Shown here piece by piece: positions 18,122-27,473 of a stretch of 64,000 bases of DNA. The stretch is from Acinetobacter seifertii (GTDB lineage: Bacteria; Pseudomonadota; Gammaproteobacteria; Pseudomonadales; Moraxellaceae), in the NCBI RefSeq assembly GCF_000368065.1, contig NZ_KB851204.1, positions 152,733 to 216,732 of the forward strand, written 5' to 3'. Positions within the stretch are counted from its first letter, which is position 1. Each line of letters opens with the position of its first letter. Under the pieces are notes generated by a model. That model was not told the DNA's origin and did not search any database. It worked only from the letters and a program-made list of their open reading frames with translations. The position numbers were made by a program, and so were the translations under genes.

Positions 18122-18124
18122 TTA

Positions 18125-18152
18125 AGAAAACCCGCGAAAGCGGGTTTTTTTA
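18125..18152. terminator. Terminator between converging genes
   Basis: AAAACCCGC pairs with GCGGGTTTT around a four-base loop with a T-run. It lies between the stops of the M13 peptidase and the DUF4850-like gene. Confidence 0.85.
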
Positions 18153-18163
18153 TAAGTATTGGA

Positions 18164-18913
18164 TTAGTGCGTTGCATTATAAAAATTAAGGATAGGGCCA
18201 ACTAAAGACTGCTGCGATTTATCTAAGGTGACTTGAATCTCTTTATAGTTAAAAGTGTCTTCATCATAATATTTAGCAATACCATGGGTTTTATTGTTCA
18301 CTTGTGGAATTTGATAACTAAAAAAAGCCACTTTTTTTGAGGGATGAACAATGTTGATGAATTTTTTAGAGTCTTTGAATCCGCCAAAATCATCTTCAAC
18401 ACTTTCTTTTAACAGTTCAGGAAAATACAGCGTTGCATTTGGTAATCCACACCCAACGCAAAAAGAAGAGTCATAAAGCTCTATCGCTTGTTTTTGATCT
18501 GGACTCATTACTAAAGCAAAACCAGTTCCATTCGCACCTGCATTTGCTTGTACATCTTGCCAGTTACGTGGAACCAGCACCAATCCTGTTTCAGGTAATG
18601 CAAGAAGCTTGAGTTGTTTTGCATGTTGAGCATCGAGTTTAAAATTAAAATGGCAGCTTTTAGGCGTACAGGTTTTAAAACTTTTAAGTAAACCATCTTC
18701 TATAGGGTTTTGTGCCGTTACTCCATAAAAAGGGACTGTAACGCCGTTTAAAAAATTTGCTTCTCCAAGCTTATAGAACTGATTATCTGCTTTGCGTGTT
18801 GCAGCAGAGCTATAAAAATTTGGAAAATGAGGAGTAAAGCTTTTTACTTCTGCATAAGCAGTTGAAGTGAGACTTACCAATACTGTGCATAATAAAAAAT
18901 TTAATTTTTTCAT
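18164..18913 (-). CDS. Exported protein, DUF4850-like
   Basis: The 249-residue protein has a cleavable signal peptide (KKLNFLLCTVLVSLTSTAYA). The mature part has two pairs of cysteines (CTPKSC and CVGC), which may form disulfides in the periplasm. The overall sequence resembles what I know as DUF4850 proteins of Acinetobacter; I cannot assign an activity. The gene is divergent from the DUF1176 gene, and both encode exported proteins. Confidence 0.6.
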   Translation of the reverse strand: MKKLNFLLCTVLVSLTSTAYAEVKSFTPHFPNFYSSAATRKADNQFYKLGEANFLNGVTVPFYGVTAQNPIEDGLLKSFKTCTPKSCHFNFKLDAQHAKQLKLLALPETGLVLVPRNWQDVQANAGANGTGFALVMSPDQKQAIELYDSSFCVGCGLPNATLYFPELLKESVEDDFGGFKDSKKFINIVHPSKKVAFFSYQIPQVNNKTHGIAKYYDEDTFNYKEIQVTLDKSQQSLVGPILNFYNATH

Positions 18914-19038
18914 TTTTAGAAAGTAATCAATTTAAAATCTTATATAAATCTAACATATTCTTTTAAACTATAAGGTAATTCAAAATTGAATACTGTTTTT
19001 AACTTCATAATAAAAACAGACTTATAGAGATATGGAAA

Positions 19039-20106
19039 ATGAAAAATATACTTTCAATTTGCTGCTTAGCGGCAATAAGTTCTTATAGTTTTGCTCAAGA
19101 CATTAAAGGCATTTCATTTTCTCATCAAGAGTGGGAAATCTATTGTAGTAATACGGGTACTTGTAAGGCTGCTGGCTATCAAAATGAAGACAATGGTGAT
19201 AATCCAGCTTCAATTTTAATAACGCGTAAAGCAGGGCCAAAACAACCTGTGCAAGTTGAGTTTGCTTTGTCTGACTATGAACAAAGCATGCCTGCAAATC
19301 AGCTTAAAAATATCCATTTTTATATCAATGGCAAAGATTTAGGGCTTGTGGTTGTAGATGGCACTGAGCTGCCAATTATGGGTAAACTAAGTAGCTTACA
19401 AACCAATGCTCTACTACAGCAATCTAAGCAAAAAACTGAAATTACATTTAAAAATGCGCAACATGAATGGAAAATTTCCGATGAAGGAATGACCGCTGTG
19501 TTATTAAAAATGGATGATTTTCAGAAGCGTATCGGGACCGTTGGTGCTTTAGTCAAAAAGGGCAGTGCCAATGAAAATCAAGTGCTGATGCCTGAGACAA
19601 AACTAGTTGTAAAACGTATTAAGACGGCAACCAAACCTTACTTAACTTTACAGCCAAAAAGTAAACAGTACCAAGCAATATACCGTAGTCTGATGGCAGC
19701 TAAACCGAATCCGAAAGAAGACGGCTTTTGCGAGGGAGTGTATGGCGGTAATAGTGATGGAGCTGAACCACAAGAAATTGACCTATATAAATTAACCAAT
19801 AAGAAAGTTCTGGCGACTACATTGTGTTGGCGAGGAGCTTATAACGAAGGCTATGGGGCTTGGGTGCTCGATGAGTCTTTAAATGGTAAAGCAACTTTTG
19901 TGACCGAGTCTGCTTCAGATTTCGATAGCGGTATGATCAGCAGTTCTCAAAAGGGACGAGGCATAGGAGACTGCTGGGCAAGTGAAGAATGGGTGTGGGA
20001 TGGCAAGAGCTTTGTGCATACTAAGGATATGTGGACAGGGATGTGTAAAGGCTTGGCAGCAGGTGGGGTGTGGGAGCTTGATCGAATAGAGTCTGTGGTG
20101 AAATAA
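19039..20106 (+). CDS. DUF1176 domain exported protein
   Basis: The 355-residue protein has a signal peptide (KNILSICCLAAISSYSFA) and a long mature region beginning with the DUF1176-type pattern HQEWEIYCSNTGTCKAAGY. Cysteines and tryptophans are frequent in the C-terminal third (CWASEEWVWDG). DUF1176 proteins are conserved periplasmic proteins of unknown role. It is followed at 20190 by another exported protein on the same strand, with a hairpin between them, so cotranscription is possible but partial. Confidence 0.75.
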   Translation: MKNILSICCLAAISSYSFAQDIKGISFSHQEWEIYCSNTGTCKAAGYQNEDNGDNPASILITRKAGPKQPVQVEFALSDYEQSMPANQLKNIHFYINGKDLGLVVVDGTELPIMGKLSSLQTNALLQQSKQKTEITFKNAQHEWKISDEGMTAVLLKMDDFQKRIGTVGALVKKGSANENQVLMPETKLVVKRIKTATKPYLTLQPKSKQYQAIYRSLMAAKPNPKEDGFCEGVYGGNSDGAEPQEIDLYKLTNKKVLATTLCWRGAYNEGYGAWVLDESLNGKATFVTESASDFDSGMISSSQKGRGIGDCWASEEWVWDGKSFVHTKDMWTGMCKGLAAGGVWELDRIESVVK

Positions 20107-20119
20107 CTACTTTGCGGTT

Positions 20120-20153
20120 ACAGAGTCATAACAGGTAACTTTGGTGACTCTGT
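20120..20153 (+). terminator. Hairpin between two exported-protein genes
   Basis: ACAGAGTCA pairs perfectly with TGACTCTGT around a 16-base loop, between the DUF1176 gene and the next gene. No T-run follows directly, so it may be an attenuating or stabilising structure. Confidence 0.4.
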
Positions 20154-20189
20154 GATAAAAAGAACAGATTGTTTATTGGAGCTAGACCT

Positions 20190-20708
20190 ATGTCACGTCA
20201 TCTTTACGCTATTGCTCGCCATAAGTTTTCACATCTGAGTCGTTCAATATGTGTGGCGGCGGCTGTACTAGGCACCACACAAATTGCAATGGCGGGTCCA
20301 ACGGTCGATCAGCTCAGTGATTGTCTGGTTAAAGCTACAACAGCTTCAGATAAAACTACAGTGCTTCAGTGGACATTTACGGCTTTAGCAGCTCATCCCG
20401 ATTTAAAAGCATTTAGTAATGTAACACCTGAGCAAAAAGACCAGTTAGACCAAAAACTGGCTCAGGTTTTACAACGCGTGATTGTAGAGCAATGTTCTAC
20501 CCAAACTAAAGCTGTGATTAAGGCAGAAGGTGTTAAGGCAGTTGGAGAAGCTTTCCAACAGTTAGGTCAGAGTGCTGGTGAAGATATTGTTAAAGACCCA
20601 GCCGTTAAACAACAGTTGCAGGGCACATTACGCTATATCGACCTAAACAAATTGGTGACAACGTTTTTAACACCAGAGATTTGGAATAAGCTGGGAATTA
20701 CAAGATAA
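20190..20708 (+). CDS. Exported protein of unknown function (172 aa)
   Basis: The ATG at 20190 is chosen over the upstream start of the open frame at 20169 because GGAG lies about nine bases before it. The N-terminus is a signal-like segment with a twin-basic start and hydrophobic SICVAAAVLGTTQIAMA, cleaving before GPTVDQL. The mature protein is helical, with two cysteines, in DCLVK and EQCSTQ. I do not recognise a family. It may share a transcript with the DUF1176 gene. Confidence 0.65.
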   Translation: MSRHLYAIARHKFSHLSRSICVAAAVLGTTQIAMAGPTVDQLSDCLVKATTASDKTTVLQWTFTALAAHPDLKAFSNVTPEQKDQLDQKLAQVLQRVIVEQCSTQTKAVIKAEGVKAVGEAFQQLGQSAGEDIVKDPAVKQQLQGTLRYIDLNKLVTTFLTPEIWNKLGITR

Positions 20709-20730
20709 AAATCTAGTTTTCTATTTTAAC

Positions 20731-20764
20731 AATAAAGCCTGCTATTTAAGTGCAGGCTTTATTG
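20731..20764. terminator. Bidirectional terminator
   Basis: AATAAAGCCTGC pairs perfectly with GCAGGCTTTATT. It lies between two converging genes and so can serve both strands. Confidence 0.85.
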
Positions 20765-20786
20765 TATACGGGATAAAGTGATTTAT

Positions 20787-21365
20787 TTAGATCGTAATCG
20801 TAGCGCCTAAAACTTTCACAAATTGAGCTAACCAAGCTGGATGTGCAGGCCAAGCTGGTGCTGTCACCAAATGTCCATCTGTAACGGCTTCAGTCACAGC
20901 AATATCTGCATATTGACCACCTGCGAGTTTTACTTCGACAGCACATGCTGGATAAGCAGAACAGAGGCGGCCTTTTAAAATGTCAGCCGCTGCGAGTAAC
21001 TGAGCGCCGTGACATACAGCTGCAATTGGTTTTTTCACTCGATCGAACTCCCGTACAATTTCGACAACGCGATCATTCATACGTAAATATTCTGGTGCAC
21101 GACCACCCGGAATGACTAGGCCTACATAGTCTTCGGTATTAACGGCATCAAAATCATAGTTAATTGCAAAGTTGTGGCCTCGTTTTTCGCTATAAGTTTG
21201 TTCGCCTTCAAAATCATGAATAGCTGTCGCAATATGGTCACCGTTCTTTTTATTCGGGCAAACAGCATGTACGGCATAACCTAAACCTGTTAAGAACTGA
21301 AATGGAACCATAGTTTCATAATCTTCAGCATAGTCACCGACTAACATTAAAATCTTTTTAGACAT
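20787..21365 (-). CDS. DJ-1/PfpI family protein
   Basis: The 192-residue protein has the DJ-1/PfpI fold markers: an early acidic residue pair (DYETMVPF), IPGGRAPEYLR at about 85-95, and the nucleophile elbow AVCHGAQ with Cys118-His119. Members act as glyoxalase/deglycase-type enzymes, peptidases or stress proteins. The precise activity here is unknown. A second DJ-1 superfamily member, HchA, lies at 44283. The gene is monocistronic. Confidence 0.85.
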   Translation of the reverse strand: MSKKILMLVGDYAEDYETMVPFQFLTGLGYAVHAVCPNKKNGDHIATAIHDFEGEQTYSEKRGHNFAINYDFDAVNTEDYVGLVIPGGRAPEYLRMNDRVVEIVREFDRVKKPIAAVCHGAQLLAAADILKGRLCSAYPACAVEVKLAGGQYADIAVTEAVTDGHLVTAPAWPAHPAWLAQFVKVLGATITI

Positions 21366-21486
21366 GATTTATCCCTCTTTTTAAAATATAAGTGATTTCA
21401 ATTTTTAATTTAAATTAGCACAGTCACTGAGCAATTCTTTAGAAAAAAGCCCATTCTTTAGTCGAAGAGTGTTTCGTAAGTGATAT

Positions 21487-21515
21487 AAAAAAAGCCTCGA
21501 TAAATAGAGGCTTTT
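21487..21515 (-). terminator. Terminator of 154-aa exported protein gene
   Basis: AAAAGCCTC pairs with GAGGCTTTT around an eleven-base loop, and on the minus strand is followed by a T-run. Confidence 0.75.
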
Positions 21516-21535
21516 AAATTTATGGGGTCTGCTTT

Positions 21536-22000
21536 TTATAACTCACAAGCTTTACCTTCATATTCACGACGGTTAAGAGTGTATTCCTTACCATTCCATC
21601 GATAAATAGGAAAACAGAAGCCTGTTCCCCCATTTTCAATATCAGGCCAGCCATCTTTGCCTTTAGTTTTCAAAAAGGTGGGAATGCCAGAGTCGCTAAA
21701 TAGTTTTTTCCATTGACCATCTTTTTGCTGTGAAACTATATAATAGCCAACACCCGTATTGCCATAACACATAGTGCTACTATCTTGAATAACTGCATCT
21801 TTATGACCATCACCATTTAAATCTTTATAAATAATAATTTCACCAGTATCACAGTTACCTTTCCAGCCATGTTTTGTTTTTTTGAAATTTGCAGCTTTAA
21901 AAATAGATGCTACTTCACTCTTTGGGACTTGAACTGTTTGAGCAAAAAGTGTCGAGTTTATTAACAATAAAGAAGTCGTAATAAGTAATTTATTTGTCAT
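21536..22000 (-). CDS. Exported protein with FG-GAP/EF-hand-like loop
   Basis: The 154-residue protein has a signal peptide (TNKLLITTSLLLINSTLFA). The segment DLNGDGHKDAVI at about 60-71 resembles the calcium-binding loop of FG-GAP/VCBS or EF-hand-like repeats. Four cysteines in the mature part could pair in the periplasm. I recognise no family beyond this, and calcium binding is inferred from the DxNxDG pattern. Confidence 0.6.
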   Translation of the reverse strand: MTNKLLITTSLLLINSTLFAQTVQVPKSEVASIFKAANFKKTKHGWKGNCDTGEIIIYKDLNGDGHKDAVIQDSSTMCYGNTGVGYYIVSQQKDGQWKKLFSDSGIPTFLKTKGKDGWPDIENGGTGFCFPIYRWNGKEYTLNRREYEGKACEL

Positions 22001-22067
22001 GGATAACCTATCAGAATGGTTTTAGTTTAAAAATTATTTTGGATTGATTGAGTTTTTGAAATAGATA

Positions 22068-22092
22068 AAAACCCGCTCTAAAGCGGGTTTCT
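22068..22092 (-). terminator. Terminator of gatCAB operon
   Basis: AAACCCGCT pairs with AGCGGGTTT around a short loop, and on the minus strand a T-run follows. It ends the gatC-gatA-gatB transcript. Confidence 0.85.
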
Positions 22093-22109
22093 CTAAAAAA
22101 TAGATTAGT

Positions 22110-23579
22110 TTAACCAATCAATTTTTTCATTAATTCATTTACTTGAGCAGGGTTAGCTTTACCCTTAGACGCTTTCATGACTTGACCAACAAGACCGTTA
22201 AAGGCTTTTTCTTTACCAGACTTGTACTCTTCAACCATTTTTTCATTGGCTGCAAGTACTTCTTTAATAATTGCTTCAATTGCACCAGTGTCGGTTTCTT
22301 GCTTTAAGCCTTTTTCCGCAATAATGTCATCGGCAGATTTACCTTCCGATTCCCACATAAAGCCAAAGACTTGTTTAGCAATTTTACCGCTAATGGTGTT
22401 GTCAACAATACGAGCAATCATGCCACCAAGCTGTTCAGCAGAAACAGGTGAGTCAGCCAAATCTAGGCCTGCTTTGTTTAAAGCACCTGAGAATTCGCCC
22501 ATTACCCAGTTTGCAGACACTTTACCTTGTTTCGCACCGCCAGCAGCAGCCACAACAGCTTCATAAAAGTCTGCCATTTCGCGTGAGAGCGTAAGTACGT
22601 GAGCATCGTACTCAGTTACACCAAAGTCTGCGATAAAGCGTGCACGACGTGCAGCAGGAAGCTCTGGAAGTGCAGCGCGAGCAGCTTCGATTTGCTCATC
22701 TGCAATAATTACTGGTAATAAGTCTGGATCTGGGAAGTAGCGGTAATCGTTTGCTTCTTCTTTAGAACGCATTGAACGCGTTTCCATTTTGTTTGGATCA
22801 AACAAACGAGTTTCTTGGTCAATCTCACCGCCCCATTCCAAAATTTCCATTTGGCGTTCAATTTCAACATTGATCGCTTGCTCAATGAAACGGAATGAGT
22901 TGAGGTTTTTAAGCTCACAGCGTGTACCAAATGGTTGGCCCGGACGGCGTAAAGACACGTTACAGTCTGCACGGAATGAACCTTCCGCCATGTTACCGTC
23001 AGAGATACCTAACCAACGTACTAATGTGTGAATCGCTTTGATATAAGCAACCGCTTCTTCAACTGAACGCATGTCTGGTTCAGAAACGATTTCAAGTAAA
23101 GGTGTACCAGCACGGTTTAAGTCAATGCCAGACATGCCTTCAAATTGGTCGTGCACAGATTTACCAGCATCTTCTTCAAGGTGGGCACGAGTTACACCAA
23201 TACGTTTAGTCGTACCATCTTCAAGTTGAATGTCAATGTGACCCAAGCCCACAATCGGGTTATCCATTTGGCTAATTTGATAGCCTTTTGGAGAGTCAGG
23301 GTAGAAGTAGTTTTTACGTGCAAACACAGATGCTTGGTCGATGTAAGCATCGATACCCAAACCAAAGCGAATAGCAAGATCAACTACTTTTTCATTCAAA
23401 ACAGGCAATACACCCGGCATAGCCAAGTCTACAAGGCTCGCTTGTGTGTTTGGGTCTTGACCAAATTCAGTCGATGAACCAGAGAAAATTTTAGAATTGG
23501 TTGCAAGCTGAGTGTGAATCTCGATACCAATAACGACTTCCCAACCGTCAATCAATTTCAACTTTTGAGCTTCAGCCAT
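22110..23579 (-). CDS. gatB: Asp-tRNA(Asn)/Glu-tRNA(Gln) amidotransferase subunit B
   Basis: The 489-residue B subunit binds and phosphorylates the misacylated tRNA in the GatCAB complex, which converts Asp-tRNA(Asn) and Glu-tRNA(Gln) to the amidated forms. The GatB signature is present (VIGIEIHTQL near the start; NRAGTPLLEIVSEPDMRS; RADCNVSLR), as is the C-terminal YqeY-like domain ending NELMKKLIG. The ATG overlaps the gatA stop by one base (TAATG), showing translational coupling. Confidence 0.97.
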   Translation of the reverse strand: MAEAQKLKLIDGWEVVIGIEIHTQLATNSKIFSGSSTEFGQDPNTQASLVDLAMPGVLPVLNEKVVDLAIRFGLGIDAYIDQASVFARKNYFYPDSPKGYQISQMDNPIVGLGHIDIQLEDGTTKRIGVTRAHLEEDAGKSVHDQFEGMSGIDLNRAGTPLLEIVSEPDMRSVEEAVAYIKAIHTLVRWLGISDGNMAEGSFRADCNVSLRRPGQPFGTRCELKNLNSFRFIEQAINVEIERQMEILEWGGEIDQETRLFDPNKMETRSMRSKEEANDYRYFPDPDLLPVIIADEQIEAARAALPELPAARRARFIADFGVTEYDAHVLTLSREMADFYEAVVAAAGGAKQGKVSANWVMGEFSGALNKAGLDLADSPVSAEQLGGMIARIVDNTISGKIAKQVFGFMWESEGKSADDIIAEKGLKQETDTGAIEAIIKEVLAANEKMVEEYKSGKEKAFNGLVGQVMKASKGKANPAQVNELMKKLIG

Positions 23580-25057
23580 TATGCATTCTCCTCAGCAATT
23601 GCCGCACGTTGAGTATGGAAATCGGTATTTTGTTGGTATTGATGAACAATCGACAATAATTGCGATTCTGACCAGTAGTTACCAATTAATTGTAAGCCTA
23701 CAGGTAAGCTGTCTTTATCAAAACCAACAGGAGCATTAATCGCTGGTAAGCCTGCTAAGTTCACTGCAAGTGTATAGATATCGCCTAAATACATTTCAGT
23801 TGGACTTAAGTTCGCACCAATTTTATATGCAGTTGTTGGAGCAGCAGGAGCCGCAATCACATCCACATTTTCAAATGCTTTTAAAAAGTCTTGTTGAATT
23901 AAACGACGTACTTTTTGTGCTTTCACATAGTAAGCATCGTAATAACCTGCAGAAAGCGCGTATGTACCAATCAAAATACGACGTTGAACTTCTGGACCAA
24001 AGCCTTCTGAACGAGAACGCTTATAAAGATCCATCAAGTCTGCTGGGTTTTCACAGCGGTAGCCGTAACGAACGCCATCGTAACGTGACAAGTTAGAAGA
24101 TGCTTCCGCTGGCGCAATCAGGTAATACGTCGGTACATAAGCTTCAGTCATGTTGAGATCGATCTCAACAAGGGTTGCACCCATTTCTTCAAGCTTTTTC
24201 AAAGACTCTTCAACACGTGCTTTAACGTCAGCATCTAAGCCTGCAACGTTAAAGTACTGTTTAGGAATACCAATGCGTAAACCCTTTACAGATGTGCCAT
24301 TTAAATTTGCAACGTAGTCATCAACTTCCTTTTTAACCGAAGTTGAGTCTTTTGCATCGTGACCTGCCATTACATTCATGAGGTAAGCACAGTCTTCAGC
24401 AGAGCGTGCCATTGGACCCGCTTGGTCTAAAGATGATGCATAAGCAATGATCCCGAAACGAGATACACGACCATAGGTCGGTTTTAAGCCTGTTAAACCA
24501 CAGAAAGAGGCAGGTTGACGAATTGAGCCACCTGTATCGGTACCTGTAGCAAAAGGTGCTAAATCAGCTGCTACAGCCGCAGCAGAGCCACCTGATGAAC
24601 CACCAGGTACATGGTCAAGTGCCCAAGGGTTGCTTGTTGCACCAACATATGAGCTTTCAGAGGTTGAACCCATCGCAAACTCATCCATGTTCACTTTACC
24701 TAAAGTGACAAGACCAGCTGTTTTAGTTTTTTCAACAACAGTTGCATCGTAAGGAGAGATGAAGTTGTCTAGAATTTTTGAACCAGCAGTGGTTTTAATG
24801 CCTTTGGTACAAAAGATATCTTTATGAGCAAGTGGAATACCCGTTAAAGCAGTTGCATTACCCGCTTTTAAAGCTGCATCGGCTGCGTCGGCTTCAGCAA
24901 GCGCTTGTTCAGGTGTAACCGTCACGTAGCTTTTTACCAGTGGGTCAATTTTAGCAATACGTTTTAAATAGTGTTCAGTCAATTCGCGAGATGAAAACTT
25001 CGCTTGGCTTAAGCCTTCAGCAAGTTCACGAATTGATAAGCGATGTAAATCAGTCAT
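23579..25057 (-). CDS. gatA: Asp-tRNA(Asn)/Glu-tRNA(Gln) amidotransferase subunit A
   Basis: The 492-residue amidase subunit liberates ammonia from glutamine for the transamidation. The amidase signature GGSSGGSAAAVAA contains the cis-Ser of the Ser-Ser-Lys triad; the catalytic lysine lies in LAHKDIF, and the nucleophile serine in DTGGSIRQPAS. It is the middle gene of gatC-gatA-gatB, with 53 bases after gatC and a one-base overlap with gatB. Confidence 0.97.
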   Translation of the reverse strand: MTDLHRLSIRELAEGLSQAKFSSRELTEHYLKRIAKIDPLVKSYVTVTPEQALAEADAADAALKAGNATALTGIPLAHKDIFCTKGIKTTAGSKILDNFISPYDATVVEKTKTAGLVTLGKVNMDEFAMGSTSESSYVGATSNPWALDHVPGGSSGGSAAAVAADLAPFATGTDTGGSIRQPASFCGLTGLKPTYGRVSRFGIIAYASSLDQAGPMARSAEDCAYLMNVMAGHDAKDSTSVKKEVDDYVANLNGTSVKGLRIGIPKQYFNVAGLDADVKARVEESLKKLEEMGATLVEIDLNMTEAYVPTYYLIAPAEASSNLSRYDGVRYGYRCENPADLMDLYKRSRSEGFGPEVQRRILIGTYALSAGYYDAYYVKAQKVRRLIQQDFLKAFENVDVIAAPAAPTTAYKIGANLSPTEMYLGDIYTLAVNLAGLPAINAPVGFDKDSLPVGLQLIGNYWSESQLLSIVHQYQQNTDFHTQRAAIAEENA

Positions 25058-25110
25058 GAGTAAAATTTCTTTACATTCAAAATTGGGAAGATGGATTAAT
25101 TGACTAAAAG

Positions 25111-25425
25111 TTATTCAATCACGCGAGGGACAAGATACAAACCATCTTGAGTTGCAGGTGCAACAGCTTGGTATTCATCTCGATGATTACTTTCAGTTAC
25201 CACATCAGCACGTAAAGGTTGAGGATTGTCAAAAGGACTCTTCAAAGGTTCTACGCCTTCCGTATCAATGCCTTTTAAGGTTTCCATCATGCCTAAAATT
25301 TTATTTAGACTTTGAGCATATTCAGCAGATTGCGTATCATTGAGCGACAATCGAGCAAGATTGGCGATTGCTGAAACTGTTTGTGCATTTAAATCTGCTG
25401 AATGCTGTGCATCCGATGTAGACAT
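25111..25425 (-). CDS. gatC: Asp-tRNA(Asn)/Glu-tRNA(Gln) amidotransferase subunit C
   Basis: The 104-residue protein shows the small GatC chaperone-like subunit pattern, with an N-terminal helix (SAIANLARLSL) and a C-terminal LRADVVTE...ATQDGLYLVPRVIE segment. It holds GatA and GatB together. It is the first gene of the operon and is divergent from mreB across about 130 bases. Confidence 0.93.
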   Translation of the reverse strand: MSTSDAQHSADLNAQTVSAIANLARLSLNDTQSAEYAQSLNKILGMMETLKGIDTEGVEPLKSPFDNPQPLRADVVTESNHRDEYQAVAPATQDGLYLVPRVIE

Positions 25426-25481
25426 AACATCACCTAATCAGTATTAAAAATTTTCAAAATATCGTGCGTTATAATAAGCGA

Positions 25482-25511
25482 TTGACTTGTTCAAATCATC
25501 ACATTTAGTTT
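25482..25511 (+). promoter_or_regulatory. Candidate mreB promoter
   Basis: TTGACT, an 18-base spacer and TAGTTT lie about 50 bases before the mreB start, in the divergent gatC-mreB region. This is a visual sigma-70-like match only. Confidence 0.3.
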
Positions 25512-25558
25512 AAAGTTGCCACCTTGCATCCACATGAAAGTTTAACTGAGAACGAACC

Positions 25559-26599
25559 GTGATTCTAAAACGACTAATTGGCTTGTTTTCGCCGGATCTA
25601 GCCATTGATTTAGGTACAGCAAATACACTTATTTATGCACCAGGCCGCGGCATTATATTAAATGAACCAACAGTTGTGGCAATTCGTCACAGTGGTTCAC
25701 AAAAAATTGTTGCTGCTGTAGGGCTGGATGCGAAACAAATGTTAGGCCGTACGCCTGCAAATATTTCTGCAATTCGTCCAATGAAAGACGGTGTAATTGC
25801 AGACTTTGAAGTGACTGAAACCATGCTGAATCAGTTCATTGGTAAAGTTCACGAAAAACGTTTGTTCCCACCTGCACCTCGTGTAGTTGTATGTGTACCA
25901 TGTAAATCAACTTTGGTCGAGCGTCGTGCGATTCGTGAAGCCGTATTTAATGCGGGTGCCCGTGATGTGCGCTTAATTGAAGAGCCGATGGCGGCTGCAA
26001 TTGGTGCGGGTATGCCAGTTGAACAAGCATGTGGTTCTATGGTTGTGGATGTTGGTGGTGGTACAACTGAAATTGCAATTATTTCATTGCAAGGTTGTGT
26101 CTATGCTGATTCTTTACGTATTGGTGGCGATGTATTTGATGAGCAAATCATTAATTATGTTCGTAAAGCTCACGGTTGCGTAATTGGTGAAACCACAGCT
26201 GAAATTATTAAGAAAGAAGTAGGTATGGCTGTTTCTGATGGTACGACATTAGAAATTGAAGTACGTGGTCGTAACCTTGCAGAAGGTGTGCCTCGTGCAA
26301 TTACCGTAACTTCTGACGAAATTACTCAAGCGATTTCTGACCCATTACAAAGCATTGTAAGCGCGGTGAAATCAGCTCTTGAACAAACTCCTCCTGAACT
26401 TTCTTCAGATATTGCTGAGCGCGGTATTGTGTTGACAGGTGGTGGTGCGTTACTTCGCAACCTCGACAAATTATTAGCTCAAGAAACTGGTTTACCAGTT
26501 GTTGTGGCTGAAGATCCTCTTACTTGTGTAACCCGTGGTGGTGGTAAAGTATTAGAATTCTTCGACAACCCGAACCATGACATGCTTTTCGTCGGTTAA
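25559..26599 (+). CDS. mreB: Rod shape-determining protein MreB
   Basis: The 346-residue bacterial actin homologue organises lateral cell-wall synthesis. The actin-like nucleotide motifs are clear: DLGTANTLIY (phosphate 1), DVGGGTTEIAI (phosphate 2) and GIVLTGGGALLRNL (adenosine). The start is GTG at 25559. It is the first gene of mreB-mreC-mreD-maf and is divergent from gatCAB. Confidence 0.98.
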   Translation: MILKRLIGLFSPDLAIDLGTANTLIYAPGRGIILNEPTVVAIRHSGSQKIVAAVGLDAKQMLGRTPANISAIRPMKDGVIADFEVTETMLNQFIGKVHEKRLFPPAPRVVVCVPCKSTLVERRAIREAVFNAGARDVRLIEEPMAAAIGAGMPVEQACGSMVVDVGGGTTEIAIISLQGCVYADSLRIGGDVFDEQIINYVRKAHGCVIGETTAEIIKKEVGMAVSDGTTLEIEVRGRNLAEGVPRAITVTSDEITQAISDPLQSIVSAVKSALEQTPPELSSDIAERGIVLTGGGALLRNLDKLLAQETGLPVVVAEDPLTCVTRGGGKVLEFFDNPNHDMLFVG

Positions 26600-26615
26600 G
26601 TTTAAGGATTAGGCG

Positions 26616-27473
26616 GTGCAACCGAATATTTTTTCAAGACAGCCGCCATCTTTCCGCTCGTTCATTATTGCGGTCATTACATGCTTGGTTGTGCTTTTCT
26701 TTGATTGGCGTATGCCTTATGTAATTCAGCCAGCAAGGGATGTCTTGTACGCTGCATATAACCCAATTTATGCGCTTGCAAGTTATCCGGTACTGTCGAG
26801 AGAATGGCTGAATCAACAAACTAAATCTGAAACACAACTGCGCCGTGAAAACACTGCAATGCAGGCTGAGCTGTTACAGGCTCAGGTTCGTTTGCAGAAG
26901 CTGTCAGAGCTGTCTGCTGAAAATACCCGATTACGCGGCTTACTTGATACACCATTAATTATTGATGGTCGTATGGAAATTGCTGAAGTAATTGGAACAG
27001 ATGCCGATCCGCTCCGTCATATCATCATTATTAACCGGGGTTCAATGGATCATCTTAAGGTTGGTCAAACGGTTCTAGATGATAAAGGGATTATGGGGCA
27101 AATTATTAATGTGTACCCTCATAGTTCACGTGTGATGTTACTTTCTGATAAAGAGCATTCACTATCTGTTCGTCTAGAGCGTACAGGTATGCGGGCGATT
27201 GTTTCTGGTACTGGCGATTTAGGTCGCTTGAAAATGGAATATGTTCCAACCAGTGCAAATATTCAGGTTGGCGATAAAGTCCTGAGTTCTGGCTTAGGTG
27301 AGCATTTTCCAGCAGGTTACGCAGTGGGTACAGTAGCTAAAATACGCCGTCATAATTCAGGTGAATTTGCGGAAATTGATATTACTCCAGCTGCTCAGCT
27401 CGCAACAGGGCATCATGTTATTGTACTTTTCTCAGACTCATTAGCGAAGGAGCAGCCATATGCCGATCGCTAA
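26616..27473 (+). CDS. mreC: Rod shape-determining protein MreC
   Basis: The 285-residue bitopic inner-membrane protein has one N-terminal helix (about 16-34), a coiled-coil segment at about 65-108 and a periplasmic beta domain with the GTGDLGRLKMEYVPTSANIQ-type core. It links MreB to the cell-wall elongation machinery. The start is GTG at 26616, with AAGGA eight bases before it. It overlaps mreD by 14 bases. Confidence 0.96.
   Translation: MQPNIFSRQPPSFRSFIIAVITCLVVLFFDWRMPYVIQPARDVLYAAYNPIYALASYPVLSREWLNQQTKSETQLRRENTAMQAELLQAQVRLQKLSELSAENTRLRGLLDTPLIIDGRMEIAEVIGTDADPLRHIIIINRGSMDHLKVGQTVLDDKGIMGQIINVYPHSSRVMLLSDKEHSLSVRLERTGMRAIVSGTGDLGRLKMEYVPTSANIQVGDKVLSSGLGEHFPAGYAVGTVAKIRRHNSGEFAEIDITPAAQLATGHHVIVLFSDSLAKEQPYADR

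Noticed and set aside
22222..23477. Plus-strand frames within gatB
   Set aside because: They are shadows of a strongly conserved minus-strand gene.
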